From Darksidea phi (lineage: Eukaryota > Ascomycota > Dothideomycetes > Pleosporales > Lentitheciaceae), in contig JASJFT010000095.1 of the NCBI GenBank assembly GCA_030770425.1, positions 1 to 64,000 on the forward strand: a stretch of DNA of 64,000 bases. The letters are read 5' to 3'. The position numbers and the translations under genes are program-made. The first letter of the stretch is position 1. Every line of letters begins with the position of its first letter. The notes beneath the pieces are model-generated. The model saw only the letters and a program-made list of their open reading frames with translations. It was not told where the DNA came from and did no database searches. Below, in pieces: positions 23,899 to 34,248 of the stretch.

Positions 23899-26126
23899 AT
23901 GCCAGCATATTTCTTCCACCTCGCCTTCGAGCTCCATCCCTCACGCTCGTCGCCTAAAACAAGCTACGCCCCACCTCCGCAAACCGACATCTTCACCTCA
24001 GAGCTCCCGGCTCACACCTCAACGTCTTGGACCTCACTCGCGCCGCCACAGCGTGGGTACAATAAGTTTTTGAAACCCGTGGCTTCTTCCAGCGATGTCA
24101 GTCATCTATCCGAATCCAGCGAACGTCCGTTGAACACGCGCGAACGACCTTCGAATCCCCGTGAGCGCCCGACAAACGCCCGCCGATACAGCCACCGAAG
24201 CCGCCCATCGTTCTCCGAGCAGCACGATAGCCCCGTACCGCTCGTCAAACCTCCCGCGCGACCAGCTCATAAGCGCACCCAGAGCTTTGCGACTAAAGAT
24301 TGGCGGTTCGATACGATTTCTATCCTCAGCATCGATATGAAGCCCAGCGACGGAGAGGAGACGGCAAGACCTCGTGCAAAGTCACTGAAGCATCCTGCTA
24401 CGCAGTCTGGGGGGCTGGCGACTAAGGGCAGGTTCATACCGTCGGAGATAAAGGATACGGAGGTTGGTTGGGGAGTGGTACACTTGTATCGCGATGGGCA
24501 GGAGACGCCGGGCTTGTATGATGACGGTGCTGGTACTGAATTCAAGGAAGAGGACTGTAGCACACTATGTATACTGGCTGTACCGTCGTACATGACGCCT
24601 TCGGACCTTTTGGGATTCATGGGCGAGCAGACGAGGGAGGATGTCAGCCATTTTCGGCTTATACGGACGACGAGGGCGAATAAGTACATGGTATTGATGA
24701 AGTTTAGAGAGGCAGGAAAGGCAAGGAAGTGGAGGAGGGAGTGGAACGGGAAAGCGTTTAACAGCATGGAGGCAAGCATTATCTTCTCTGAGAGAAGTTT
24801 GGCAAGGCTAACTATTCGAAGCCAGAGTGCTGCCACGTTGTTTTCGTCAAGTCGATCACCTTCCAGTCCGACGCCTCCAATCGTGATCCCTCCTCTTATC
24901 CCGACCTTACCAACGATCCCTTCACACCGGCCCCCACGAGACAGCCTACTGCTCCTCTCCCAGCGAGTTCCAGCGTATCCTCCCCTATAGAACCGCCTTC
25001 CCTTGCTTCATCGCTCACCACAAAACCCCTCGCACCTCCTACACCTTCGCTCGTGGAACTCCCGACTTGCCCCGTTTGCCTCGAGCGTATGGACGAGACA
25101 ACCGGCCTTCTCACCATACTCTGCCAACACGTCTTCCATTGCGCTTGCCTGGAGAAATGGCGGGGCTCAGGCTGTCCAGTCTGCCGATATACACAAAACG
25201 ACGCTTTCACATCACACAACCGTAGTCTCGATGGCGAGTCTCCGGATAACGAGTGCTCGGTATGCGGATCTACTCAGAATCTATGGATCTGTTTGATATG
25301 TGGAAACATAGGCTGCGGCCGCTACGACAGCGCTCACGCCTTCGCACACTACGAAGCTACAAATCACACCTACGCCATGGACGTTGTCACCCAGCATGTA
25401 TGGGACTACGCAGGCGACGGCTACGTCCACCGCCTCATTCAAAACAAAGCAGATGGGAAACTCGTCGATCTACCCGCTTCCGCACACGCATCACCTTTCG
25501 CAGGTGGCGGCATGACAGGATACGCCAACGATACCGTTCCCCGAGAAAAGCTCGATAACATGGGCGTGGAGTACGCTTACCTCCTTACCTCACAACTCGA
25601 ATCCCAACGCGCATACTTTGAAGAGCAGGTTGAGCGAGCGGTGGATAAGGCGGCAAAAGCAGCGTCCACGGCAGATGAAGCGAGTCAAAGTGTTGCGCTC
25701 ATGACTCAACAACTCGATAAACTGCAAGCACAGTACACCGAGGCGCAGACTACCATTTCCGCCCTCGAAAAAGAAGCTGCGCGTAATGCAGCGAGAGCCA
25801 CGTCAGCAACCGACCTCGCGCGTAAACTTACCAAGCAGTTCAAAGAAGAACAAACCATCAACGAATCCCTTATGACACGCATTAAGCATCTAGAAAAGCT
25901 AGCTGAGGATGCAGACGCCAAAGTAAAAGTCGTAGAAGCGCAGAGAGCGGATTTAGAAGAACAAAACCGCGATTTATCCTTCTTCATCTCGGGCCAGGAG
26001 AAACTCAAGGAGATGCAGGGGAACGAGGTTATGGGCTTGCAGGAGGGCGAGGTGGAAAGTGGATATATGGAGGTGGGCAAGAAGGAGGAGAAGGGGCGGC
26101 GGAAGGGGAAGGGGAAGAAGACTTGA
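23899..26126 (+). CDS. etp1: BRAP2/Etp1-like RING finger protein with UBP zinc finger
   Basis: Probable cytosolic E3 ubiquitin ligase of the BRAP2 (IMP) family. Exons 23899-24771 and 24822-26126 make about 725 residues. The domains in order are: N-terminal PAYFFHLAFELHPS as in fungal relatives, a disordered Ser/Arg region, the BRAP2 RNA-recognition-like domain (CILAVPSYMTPSDLLGFMG ... FNSMEPECCHVVFVKS), a C3H2C3 RING near residue 375 (CPVCLERM ... CQHVFHCACLEKW ... CPVC), a UBP-type zinc finger near 433 (CSVCGSTQNLWICLICG ... HAFAHYEATNH), a long coiled coil from about 555, and a Lys/Gly-rich end. The intron has a GC donor (GCAAGC), a CTAAC branch and an AAG acceptor; removing it restores the conserved segment exactly, whereas reading through shifts the frame. 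Yeast Etp1 is linked to ethanol tolerance; the role here is inferred. Confidence 0.92.
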
Positions 26127-27239
26127 GGTTTGGATAGACGATGAAGCGCAGGCATTGGAAGGCGTTCATGGCGTGGCGTTATTTATTTTTGATACCCACT
26201 TTATACACGGCATTTGTTGGGATAGAATATAATAGCGCACTTACCTCCAATTCATCTTTCCTCCTATCATAGCGTGCTCCAGTGCCGCAATCTCGATTAA
26301 GTTTATTTGTTTTTGTTTTGGATTTGCACAGCGGGAGTCTCCTTTGTAAGGTCCGCACGAAACATAGTGCTATACCCACACCTTATACACGATAACAGAC
26401 CAGTAGAGCTGTACATAGTAGTCTGGAGTCCGGCGTTGTCGGCACGTTTGGCTGTCTGCTGCGTGAGATGTCGAAACATTGGAACACGATGAATCACGAA
26501 AAACACAGCCAGCCCAGGAGCCAACGTGACGTCACGCCAGGGGAGGGCTCGGTTAAGTTTATATCCAAGGTTATGCATCTCGCCGCATCACATTGCAAAT
26601 GCGCCTCTCATCACAACTTCCCCGACCTAACACTGCACACCATGAAAAGACTGCCCTCATAAATTCATTCCGCTATCCGACGCCCTAAAAATGACACTAC
26701 TACTATGCACAAGAAAAAGCCCCTAACTCGTTCATAAACTTGGGGCATAAAAGCATTCTCTTGCCCAGCGCTTACTCAGTCGGTATGCAAATTGTACTTT
26801 CGGTCCGTTAGTTCGTAGCCGTGACGGTCATCAGCGTTTCAGGTCATTACATCCAGTTACTTTGGAAGAGCCGATGTCCAAGGAGCGGGAAAAGGAGATA
26901 AAAGGAAACCCAAAGACCGAACCCGAAATAAACAACCGAAAGCGCTGTATCCAAAGGAAAAAGACGGACTATTAAACACTCCATGCGCGCCGAAGAAGTA
27001 CGTACTCAAAAGTCGTATGTATGGACCGAATCGGGAAGATGGTGAGGAATAAAGGCGGTCCTGGAAAGAGGTGGCGGCTTGCAAAGGTGGCGTCAGTATC
27101 CAAGGAGTAGTTTATGAATACAAATGCCGCATATGGATGTTGGGTATTGGAGAGGGTCCGAGATCCAACAAGTCGGTGCAAGCCTGGAAGTAACGCATAG
27201 CGTCGCTCGCCGATATCCAAAACGGCTGCGGATGGTCTT
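26127..27239. other. Intergenic between convergent genes, repeat-bearing
   Basis: Holds copy B of the dispersed repeat and two related strings, TACCCAC followed by TTATACACG, at 26193-26209 and 26373-26391 in the same orientation about 180 bases apart. Otherwise only short unsupported ORFs. Confidence 0.6.
26193..26391 (+). repeat. Dispersed repeat copy B with internal direct repeats
   Basis: Contains the 38-base core (26318-26355) shared with 17591-17628, flanked by two similar strings at 26193-26209 and 26373-26391. The 13-base GTGCTATACCCAC at 26367-26379 also occurs at 743-755, and in both places it is followed by a TATACA(C/G) and GATAA string. This suggests fragments of one repeat family at three sites in the window. 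No open reading frame or terminal inverted repeat is evident. Confidence 0.55.
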
Positions 27240-29992
27240 TCAAATCCAATCATTATCCTTCTTTCCAGCACCAATATCTTTCTGGAAGCCTAGTCCAAGG
27301 CTAGCACCCAAATCCATCTTCGGCGCTTGGATCTGCGGCGGCTTCTCAACCTTCTTCTGCGGACTCTGCTTGATCGGACTGCCTACACCCGGTTTCCCAT
27401 CCGGAGGTCCCATCCTCACATCCCTAACCTCCCAACCATCCTCCATGGCCGCACCAATCCATACTCTGACCGCATCATGAACAGCGCCGTAGTATTTCGG
27501 GTTGCATGTGCGCAGATGGCCCATGACTTTCTCAAAGCCAGAGACTTTGAGTTCGGACCGGAGTGTATTACGAATGTCGCGGGTGGGGAGGGACGCGAGG
27601 AGCCCGTTGAGGAGATCGAGGTGTGTGGCGATATAGTTTGTGGCATCCCATTCTACGCCGCCGACGTAGGGTGCTGCTGGGACGATGGCACGTTGGCCTG
27701 GGAAGTGAGTCTTTGCGTAAGACTGGGGAGGGTCATCAGAAGTGGCTGGGAGTGGGACGACGTTAAGGTGATGGATGAAGATCCAGAAAACTTCCTTGGT
27801 GACATTAGTGATCTCCTTGCACCATACCTGGTAAGGGCGGGGTTGATGCATTTGCAGGATGAAGGGAATAGTCGACGACTCTTTCTCCTTGACTGGGTCC
27901 TTGAGGTACTTCAACAGCTCAGTGGCTCGGGAGGGCAGGTCAGACTCAGGGGCCATGGAGACGTGGGCGAAAATAATTTGGATAACGAGCTCACGCGTAG
28001 TGAACTCGCTAGGGCCTTTATGCTCCTCGTCGAATAGCATCGCGAGTAGAGCTGGAAACAGTGTCGAAGAGATTCCGGCGAACTGTTTGAGTGCTGAGTC
28101 TGTCGTGCAAAGACCCTTGAGACACCGCAGCACTTCATGAAGAAGGGTATCCTCATGGTCCTCGCGCCACTCCACCTCCATCGTGCGATGCAGCAGACCA
28201 ACGAGCGCGGTCATACCGCCCTCTTCCACGAACTGGTTTACCCAGTCCACAGTCTCGTTTCGGAGTAGCAGCCGGAGCTTGTGGAGCTTCCCAACCTCGA
28301 CATCCTGCGGCTTGCTCGTCTTCCTCAAGTATGTAATGAATTCACTGGGCTTCACCGACTTTGAGCCTTTCGACACAGACCTCTGCGATGAGTTAGAAGC
28401 CAATGACCGTGAAGAAGGCGACTTGGGTATAACAGTCGCCTTCGAAGCCACAGCGTCGGCCTTCTGCTTCTTAGTTGGAGAATCGCCCTTGCTAAAGGTG
28501 AAAGTCCTGCTTCGTGGACGCTCGCGCTTCGATGATTCCCCTGACTTCGTAGGTGGTAATTGTACTGTCTCCTCCACCGATCCATCGTGTGCGTTGGCAG
28601 ACCTGGTCAATGGCGGCTTGCCCGACTGATTTCCATTTGTCGCGCCGACGGTAGAATGTGCAGATGTTGCTCGAGAGCCTTGGGGCGTGTCTAATTTGTG
28701 TGTCCGGACGAAATCGGCTTTGACCTCAAGCTTCAGCGTTCGCATCGCGGCGCGCTGGTGGGTAGGAATGTTTCGCGATTCCTGTACAGAATGTTAGCTC
28801 AGTCAGTACTGGGCAACCGTTATAGATCACTCACCAAAACCCTTTCAAACTCAGCGTCGACTACCTTAGGATCAAGCTTCGTAGGCGACGTCGCGGGAGT
28901 ACCCCCAGCCTGCCTGGACTTGCCATTGAACGCAGCAACGGCAGCCATGACCCTGTTTTGCTTCTTTACTGCATCCGCCGCCTTTTTTGGACTGCTGCTC
29001 CTACTCTCTCTGCTCGTCTCGGAGCTAGTACGCTGCAGTACACCCCTATCAAAGATGCTCTTCGATGCCGCACTCTCCTTGATCCTCCCTTCATTGCCCT
29101 TTGTATCACCCAGCGGCACTCGGTCACCACTCTTCTTACGGGTCAATGTCTCGAGTAGCGAGGTTGAGGAGGTTGAGGATGTGGTGGGCAGGAAGACGGA
29201 TTTTGGACGCTCTTTTGCAGGAGCCCTCTTCTGTAGTGATGGTTGGCCATACTCGAAGAAGTTGCGTTGCTTGGACGGAGAGTAGTCTGCCGGTGTGTAT
29301 AGGGCGATCTCCTCTTCGACGCTACGCCGTCGGTCGTTCAACGGAACTTTGCTTGTGGTTGTGATCTCCTGCAGCGGCTGGGAGCTGAATTGGGCCCAGA
29401 TGGGAGTGTGTAGTGGTTCGGGTGCGTTCGAAGAGCTAGGTGGAGTAGAGTTCTCCTTGTCCTTTCCCGGTGTCGGGGGTTGCTTGACATCCTTGGCTTC
29501 CTTGTTCTGCTTACCCTTGCCAAACAGACCAGCGAGATTGGTCGACGACTTTGTCTTCTTCGGGTTCCGGGCCATGTCCTCTCCCCTGGTCCGGCTCGGC
29601 TCTCTTGTGCTACTATCCTTTGGCTTGTCCTTTTCCTTCTCCTTGTCTCTGCCCAACGACCGTAACGACACCGAGCTCAGTGTCTTCTTGTGCAGGCTCT
29701 TGGTCGGACTGCCTTTCGTCTCTTGCGACTTTCGAGGTGATGACGGCTGGTGGCTAGAAATGTTCTGCGTCCGATTCGCAGCTCGTAGCTGGCTATGCGG
29801 ATGGTCCGGCGGGAGTAGCGGCGCCCCGGAACTGATGAAAGCGTTCGGATTGTACGGGCGACTACCGAGCTGAGCACCGTTCAGCGCCGTACCATCAGAC
29901 GGCGACTTTTTATGGCCCTTCGACACAATAATAGACTTGAGCATCGACGACGACTTGTTGCGTCGATGACCCGCGGGCGCCGGCGTCGCCAT
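27240..29992 (-). CDS. Formin-type GBD/FH3 domain protein lacking FH1 and FH2
   Basis: Exon 1 29992-28835 and exon 2 28781-27240, phase-0 join, about 899 residues. The N-terminal third is basic and Ser-rich (GHRRNKSSSMLKSIIVSKGH). At the splice the sequence becomes DAEFERVLESRNIPTHQRAA, the start of a diaphanous-type GTPase-binding domain, continued by SEFITYLRKTSKPQDVEVGK, DWVNQFVEEGGMTALVGLLH and LKGLCTTDSALKQF, all typical of the GBD/FH3 armadillo region of formins. The frame stops at KKDNDWI, so the proline-rich FH1 and actin-nucleating FH2 domains are absent. It may bind a Rho-type GTPase and act in polarity, but cannot nucleate actin by FH2. The ATG at 29992 is used; the frame is open a little further upstream without another ATG. 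Confidence 0.85.
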
Positions 29993-31178
29993 GCTGAAGG
30001 CCGTCAACGGAAAATAAATATGCACAAGGCGAATGGGAAAGTGAGGCCGGACGTTTCCGAAGAAAGAGATGTCGAAACGTGTGTTGGCTATATCAGAAAG
30101 ATGGCAGGCATTATAGAGAAGGTGACGGGGTCGAGGGTGGGTTGCTCGTGCCGAGTGGAGTTAGGTAAACAGTGGTCGCTACGGCGACCGGTGGCGCGCT
30201 AACGAGGATCGCGAACACGCGTGGACGAAATTCACTTGTGGACATTCCTGCACAAAGTTTAACGAAGACAAAATAAATCACGCATTGCACAGCACCAGAT
30301 GGCAGCCACACCGACTCCCTCAGCCTTCATAGGCCCACGCGCATACGCACCTATCTCATTCTTCCCCGGAATATGCAACCTCCTCGCACCCAGCTAATAC
30401 ACATCAGCCCTCCCCTTACAGAGCCATGTCGCCACTCCCACCAGTAGGCTAACAAGCATACCGGCGCATATCCTCCTTGAAGTGCTTGTCAAGCTTCTTG
30501 CAGCTCTTGTGGGAGAGACGGCATTGGCGGTAGTAGTTGGCGCGGCCGAAGTTGTGGCGGCGGCAGCAACCTTTGACTGGTTGCTCTTAAGAAGAACTAG
30601 ATGATTAAGGGACTGCAGGAAGAGGACTTGAATTCATGCCCTAATGGCGTGTTAGCAGACATCGTACACGCATTCGAACGGCAATCTATATATATGCAAC
30701 TCTTGAGCTTCACGAGCTTGCAGCACCAAATCAAACCACTAATCTCCCGCTGTGGACGCAGTTGATGCGGTCGCCGTAGACGTGTAGACCGGATATGGAA
30801 GATTTATGGTTCACTATCTGATCAACCCAACCCCATTCACCACCCAAGCATAGTGTACGCATCCTGGATACTTTCAAAGAGTGATACCTTGCATACTTCG
30901 TTCCTCTAGACGGAGAAGGCTGGATATTTAGATAGACTCATCTCACTGAGCGTGACATGCACAGTGTCGAGAAGGTGGACATCTGGATCTGCCATATGTT
31001 GGGCTGGTAGCGAGGTCTATTAAGAGTACGCTAGTGTGAACTCTGTCTAGAAAAAGATGTTTGCACGGTGGCCAATACTATATAGCCTCTACGCACATTC
31101 CTAATACCTTCGTGATTATGAGCTCTGGCTTAAACGCCATGTCCGAGTCCCTACTCACAGCCTCCCCTTTATCCCCCA
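29993..31178. other. Intergenic, contains a probable small minus-strand gene
   Basis: Promoter of the GBD/FH3 gene at its left end, then coding-like minus-strand segments at 30790-30743 and 30591-30449 (listed separately). The stretch 30800-31178 shows nothing else. Confidence 0.5.
30449..30790 (-). CDS. Probable small basic six-cysteine protein, partial model
   Basis: Two short segments have strong coding character, with nearly every wobble base C or G. The upstream one (30790-30743) reads GLHVYGDRINCVHSGR. The downstream one ends at a stop at 30449-30451 and reads QPVKGCCRRHNFGRANYYRQ, then CRLSHKSCKKLDKHFKEDMR and RYAC. Together they hold six cysteines in the order C..CC..C..C..C, enough for three disulfides, in a basic chain. 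An in-frame stop just before the second segment means an intron separates them; TTCTTCTTAAG or AAGAG are candidate acceptors and the donor is unclear. I found no signal-peptide exon, though one may lie upstream. The size and cysteine pattern fit a small secreted protein, possibly effector- or defensin-like, but I do not recognise the family. Confidence 0.45.
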
Positions 31179-32564
31179 TCAGAAATCTTCAATCCTGGTG
31201 CCTAGGCCCTTCTCATCCGCCAACCTCACCAGGTCACCCCCCACGACCACGTCCATCAAGCCCAACCCCACACTTTTGTAAATCACATTCCCTTTCTGCA
31301 ACCACTCCATCAGCCCACCGTCATCGTCATTCTTTCTTCCCTTCTTTTTCTTTCTCTGTGCACACTCACCCAGTTCCACGCCCCTTTCATCCAATCCCTC
31401 GCTACTCTTTCTGGCCTCGCATTCCAGTCGCCGCCTCTCTGCATCCCTTCTCAGCATGACCAACTCTCCAATCTCCACGACCTCATTGGCCTTTAATCCT
31501 GCTTGAATAATTTCACCGGCTTCTTTGAGACATGCTTCGACACTATCGACAATGACGGCACCGCCTTCGAGCGCATGTTTGTGGTGATGTCGGCCGTGGT
31601 CAGGCGCTACGTTCTGTTTGAGTATGTCGGGATGGATTTCCACCATGTGTGGGCGGTAGCTGCCGATTGCTGCGACGTAGCGGCCTTTCTTGCGGCCTTC
31701 CGGGTTAGTGAGATAGCCGGCGGGGAAGAGCGGGGTGAGTGAGGGCGTTGTGCAAAATATAATGCTAGAGGCCCGAATAGTGGCCTTGAGGAGGCGCTCA
31801 TATTCGGCCGCTTGGGGTGTGATGATTTGGATTTTCGGTCTCGCAAGCGCTGTTGATTGCTGGTCAGGTTGGTACAGTTTCTCAATGAGTTTGTGCGCAT
31901 TTTCGAAGCTGCGATTGATGATATTTAGATGATGAATCTCCGGTCCGCGAAGTAGCAGCGCGAGTCGAATGTGCCAGTAGGCCTGTTTGCCCGCGCCGAA
32001 GACAACCACGTCGTGTACGTTATGCCGCTTCTTAAACATCATCGTACTCGCCAACGCAGTTCTAAAGGCAGTGATCTCCTCCGCATTGATTAGCGCCCTT
32101 GGGTTTCCACTCCGATCCAACAGTGTTAAACTGCCCTTTGGTGTCGTGCTCTGCGAACTAGTTATAGATTCTGGAGGGACCTCGAAAGCCGTAGTGGAGC
32201 TACTTGTTGAGCCTCCGGAGAGCGACAGCGAGTCAAGAGAAGCGAGAGACGCGGTAGGGGAGCCCACACTCGCGGTTTCTGATGTCTTGTTGTTCGTTTT
32301 AGGCATAGACAGTGTGACTATCTTCACGCCAAGTCCATCATTGCCAGAAGCTGGCATGAAGAGCGTCGTTTGGCCATCGCTACGCTTGAGCGCCGTTCGC
32401 AGCGGTTGGTAGGAAGAGCAGCAGTCGTTAGAGTCGTTCTCAGTTGAAGTTGAGTAGTAATGAAGGGCATCGGCAAGACTTTGCTGCAGGTCGAGGATGT
32501 CTTGTTTTGCAAGAGAGAGGAGCAGAGCACGGACCTGCGCGTCTGTGAGAATGGTCAATGGCAT
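31179..32564 (-). CDS. Ornithine cyclodeaminase/mu-crystallin family protein
   Basis: Single exon, 461 residues from the ATG at 32564 (PLTILTDAQVRALL). It has the Rossmann-type NAD(P) site VVVFGAGKQAYWHIRLALLL in the middle and the family landmarks QTTLFMPASG, GVKIVTLSMP, GSLTLLDRSGNPRALINAEE, FRTALASTM, FCTTPSLTPLFPAGYL and VIYKSVGLGLMDV. It is longer than bacterial members (about 330) because of a Ser-rich insertion near residue 95-130 and a charged Lys-rich insertion near residue 415. The family includes ornithine cyclodeaminases, alanine and ketimine dehydrogenases/reductases, and mu-crystallins; nothing here decides the substrate. Confidence 0.9.
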   Translation of the reverse strand: MPLTILTDAQVRALLLSLAKQDILDLQQSLADALHYYSTSTENDSNDCCSSYQPLRTALKRSDGQTTLFMPASGNDGLGVKIVTLSMPKTNNKTSETASVGSPTASLASLDSLSLSGGSTSSSTTAFEVPPESITSSQSTTPKGSLTLLDRSGNPRALINAEEITAFRTALASTMMFKKRHNVHDVVVFGAGKQAYWHIRLALLLRGPEIHHLNIINRSFENAHKLIEKLYQPDQQSTALARPKIQIITPQAAEYERLLKATIRASSIIFCTTPSLTPLFPAGYLTNPEGRKKGRYVAAIGSYRPHMVEIHPDILKQNVAPDHGRHHHKHALEGGAVIVDSVEACLKEAGEIIQAGLKANEVVEIGELVMLRRDAERRRLECEARKSSEGLDERGVELGECAQRKKKKGRKNDDDGGLMEWLQKGNVIYKSVGLGLMDVVVGGDLVRLADEKGLGTRIEDF

Positions 32565-32934
32565 AATGTATCGGTGCAGGCGCGAAGCGGCCAATGCTAG
32601 AGTCAGAAAACTTTTTGACGCGTCGACAAACTTATAAATGTCGTCGAGTGTTGGACTTTTTGATTAGGTGCTGTGCTATGGAACTTCCTACCATAGTGGG
32701 GGTTGTACTTGCGGATTCAAGTAAAATCTTGTGCCCCACCAAAGCGCTTACTCATCACAAATTTTCGCCGCGGTAATGACTGAGTAATCGTTGAAGGTTC
32801 ATGTTGATTGATTCAGTCCTTAATGCTGGTTTCGGCCGTCCTAAACTCCCTGGTATTGCTCAATGCAAAACCCGCTACATGCAGAGTAAAAGACACGCCA
32901 ATCCCCATGATCACTCCATGCTACCACTGCTCAC
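32565..32934. other. Intergenic, nothing recognised
   Basis: Promoter of the cyclodeaminase-like gene (minus) and 3' flank of the ribosomal protein gene (minus). No feature recognised. Confidence 0.6.
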
Positions 32935-33873
32935 TTAGATCTTGATAGCGCTCTCAATAGCCTTCCTCCGTTTCTCCTGGCGAGCGTTCGCCTTGGCACC
33001 CATGATGCCACCGCCCCAGTGGCGACTGGCGTCCTTGTGCTTCTCGAGGTAGCCGTCGTTGATGGTAGAGACGAGCTTGGAGAGCTCGCTCTTGTCCTCA
33101 GATCGGACCTCAGCCAGAGCGAGAACGGCAGCGGTCTACGTATATTAGTCGTCATACTATCAAGGACTGCAGGGCCGGACTATACCTTCTGGTGAACGAC
33201 GGTACCAAGCCTAGCCTTGCCCTTTACTATGGCGAAGGGGACGCCCATCTTACGGCAGAGAGCGGGAAGGAAGACAACCAACTCAATGGGGTCAACATCG
33301 TTGGCAATCAGGACCAACTGCGCCTTCTTGTTCTCGATGAGGCCGACCACGTGGTTAAGACCGAACTTGGCGGCGTACGGCTTCTTGGACACATCCTCCT
33401 TTTTCTTGCCTTCGGAGATGGCGGTAGCCTCCTTGGTAAGGCGCTCCTTCTTCTCAGCCTTGGTCTCTGGTCGGTATTTGTTCAGGAGCTTGAAGGCCTG
33501 GGTAGCCGCTGCGATGTATCAACCATTGCTCTCTAACCGGACCGTATGCCACTCACTATTGCGGTCGAGAACGTGTTGGAACTGGGAGATGGACGGCGGG
33601 ACTTTCAAGCGCATGTTGAGGATCTTCTTCTGGCGCTGGAGGCGGACGTAGGCGGGCCATCGGACCATGCGCGAAACGTTACGCCGAGGCTGGATGTCTT
33701 GGCCGATGCCGAAGTTCTTGGGACGCTTCTCGAGGAGAGGGTTCTGTGCGCATTAGAGCCTGGAGAACTGCGCACCACAGGATGGGCGGACGTACCTTGG
33801 CGGGCTTCTTCGAGCCGCTGGCCTTGCCCTGCGGGAAGGGCGCAGGCGCCGCTTTCTTGCCTTTTGGTGGCAT
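32935..33873 (-). CDS. rpl8: 60S ribosomal protein L8 (eL8, L7a family)
   Basis: Structural protein of the large ribosomal subunit. Exons 33873-33796, 33743-33557, 33508-33186 and 33135-32935 give 262 residues, the usual length. It begins [16 protein letters not shown] and then [20 protein letters not shown]. The RNA-binding L7Ae core reads [20 protein letters not shown] and [16 protein letters not shown], and the end is [20 protein letters not shown]. Four exons in under 1 kb is common for fungal ribosomal genes. It is divergent from gpi18 with 375 bases between start codons. Confidence 0.97.
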
Positions 33874-34248
33874 CTTGTCGTCGAGGCTGTCATTGAGAAC
33901 AGAAACTATTAGCGAATGTTCATCCACTAGGTAGCTTCTGCGTCTCTAAGAGCGAGAGAGCATTGCTGCCACTCTGCGCTCTAGCCATCATCAAGATCGC
34001 TGCAGTTCATAACTGAAGCATGCGATGCATGTGCTGCAGAAGCAATGAAGGTGAGGATTGCGCGTACCGGCTTACCTTGGTTGGTGTCGACGGAGAGAGA
34101 AGGTATGGTCGAAGTTCGAAGTTGCAGCGCGCAAAAGTTCCGGGTGCAAGTGCGCGGCTCGCTTAGAGACCGGCGCCGGTAAAACTAAGCTCCGAATAGC
34201 CTCACCTTGGCATGCCCTTGACCTTAACGCTTCACGGGTGAACTGCCC
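33874..34248. promoter_or_regulatory. Divergent promoter region rpl8/gpi18
   Basis: The 375 bases between two start codons facing away from each other must contain both promoters and 5' leaders. No individual factor site can be named with confidence; short C/T-rich tracts are present. Confidence 0.5.
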
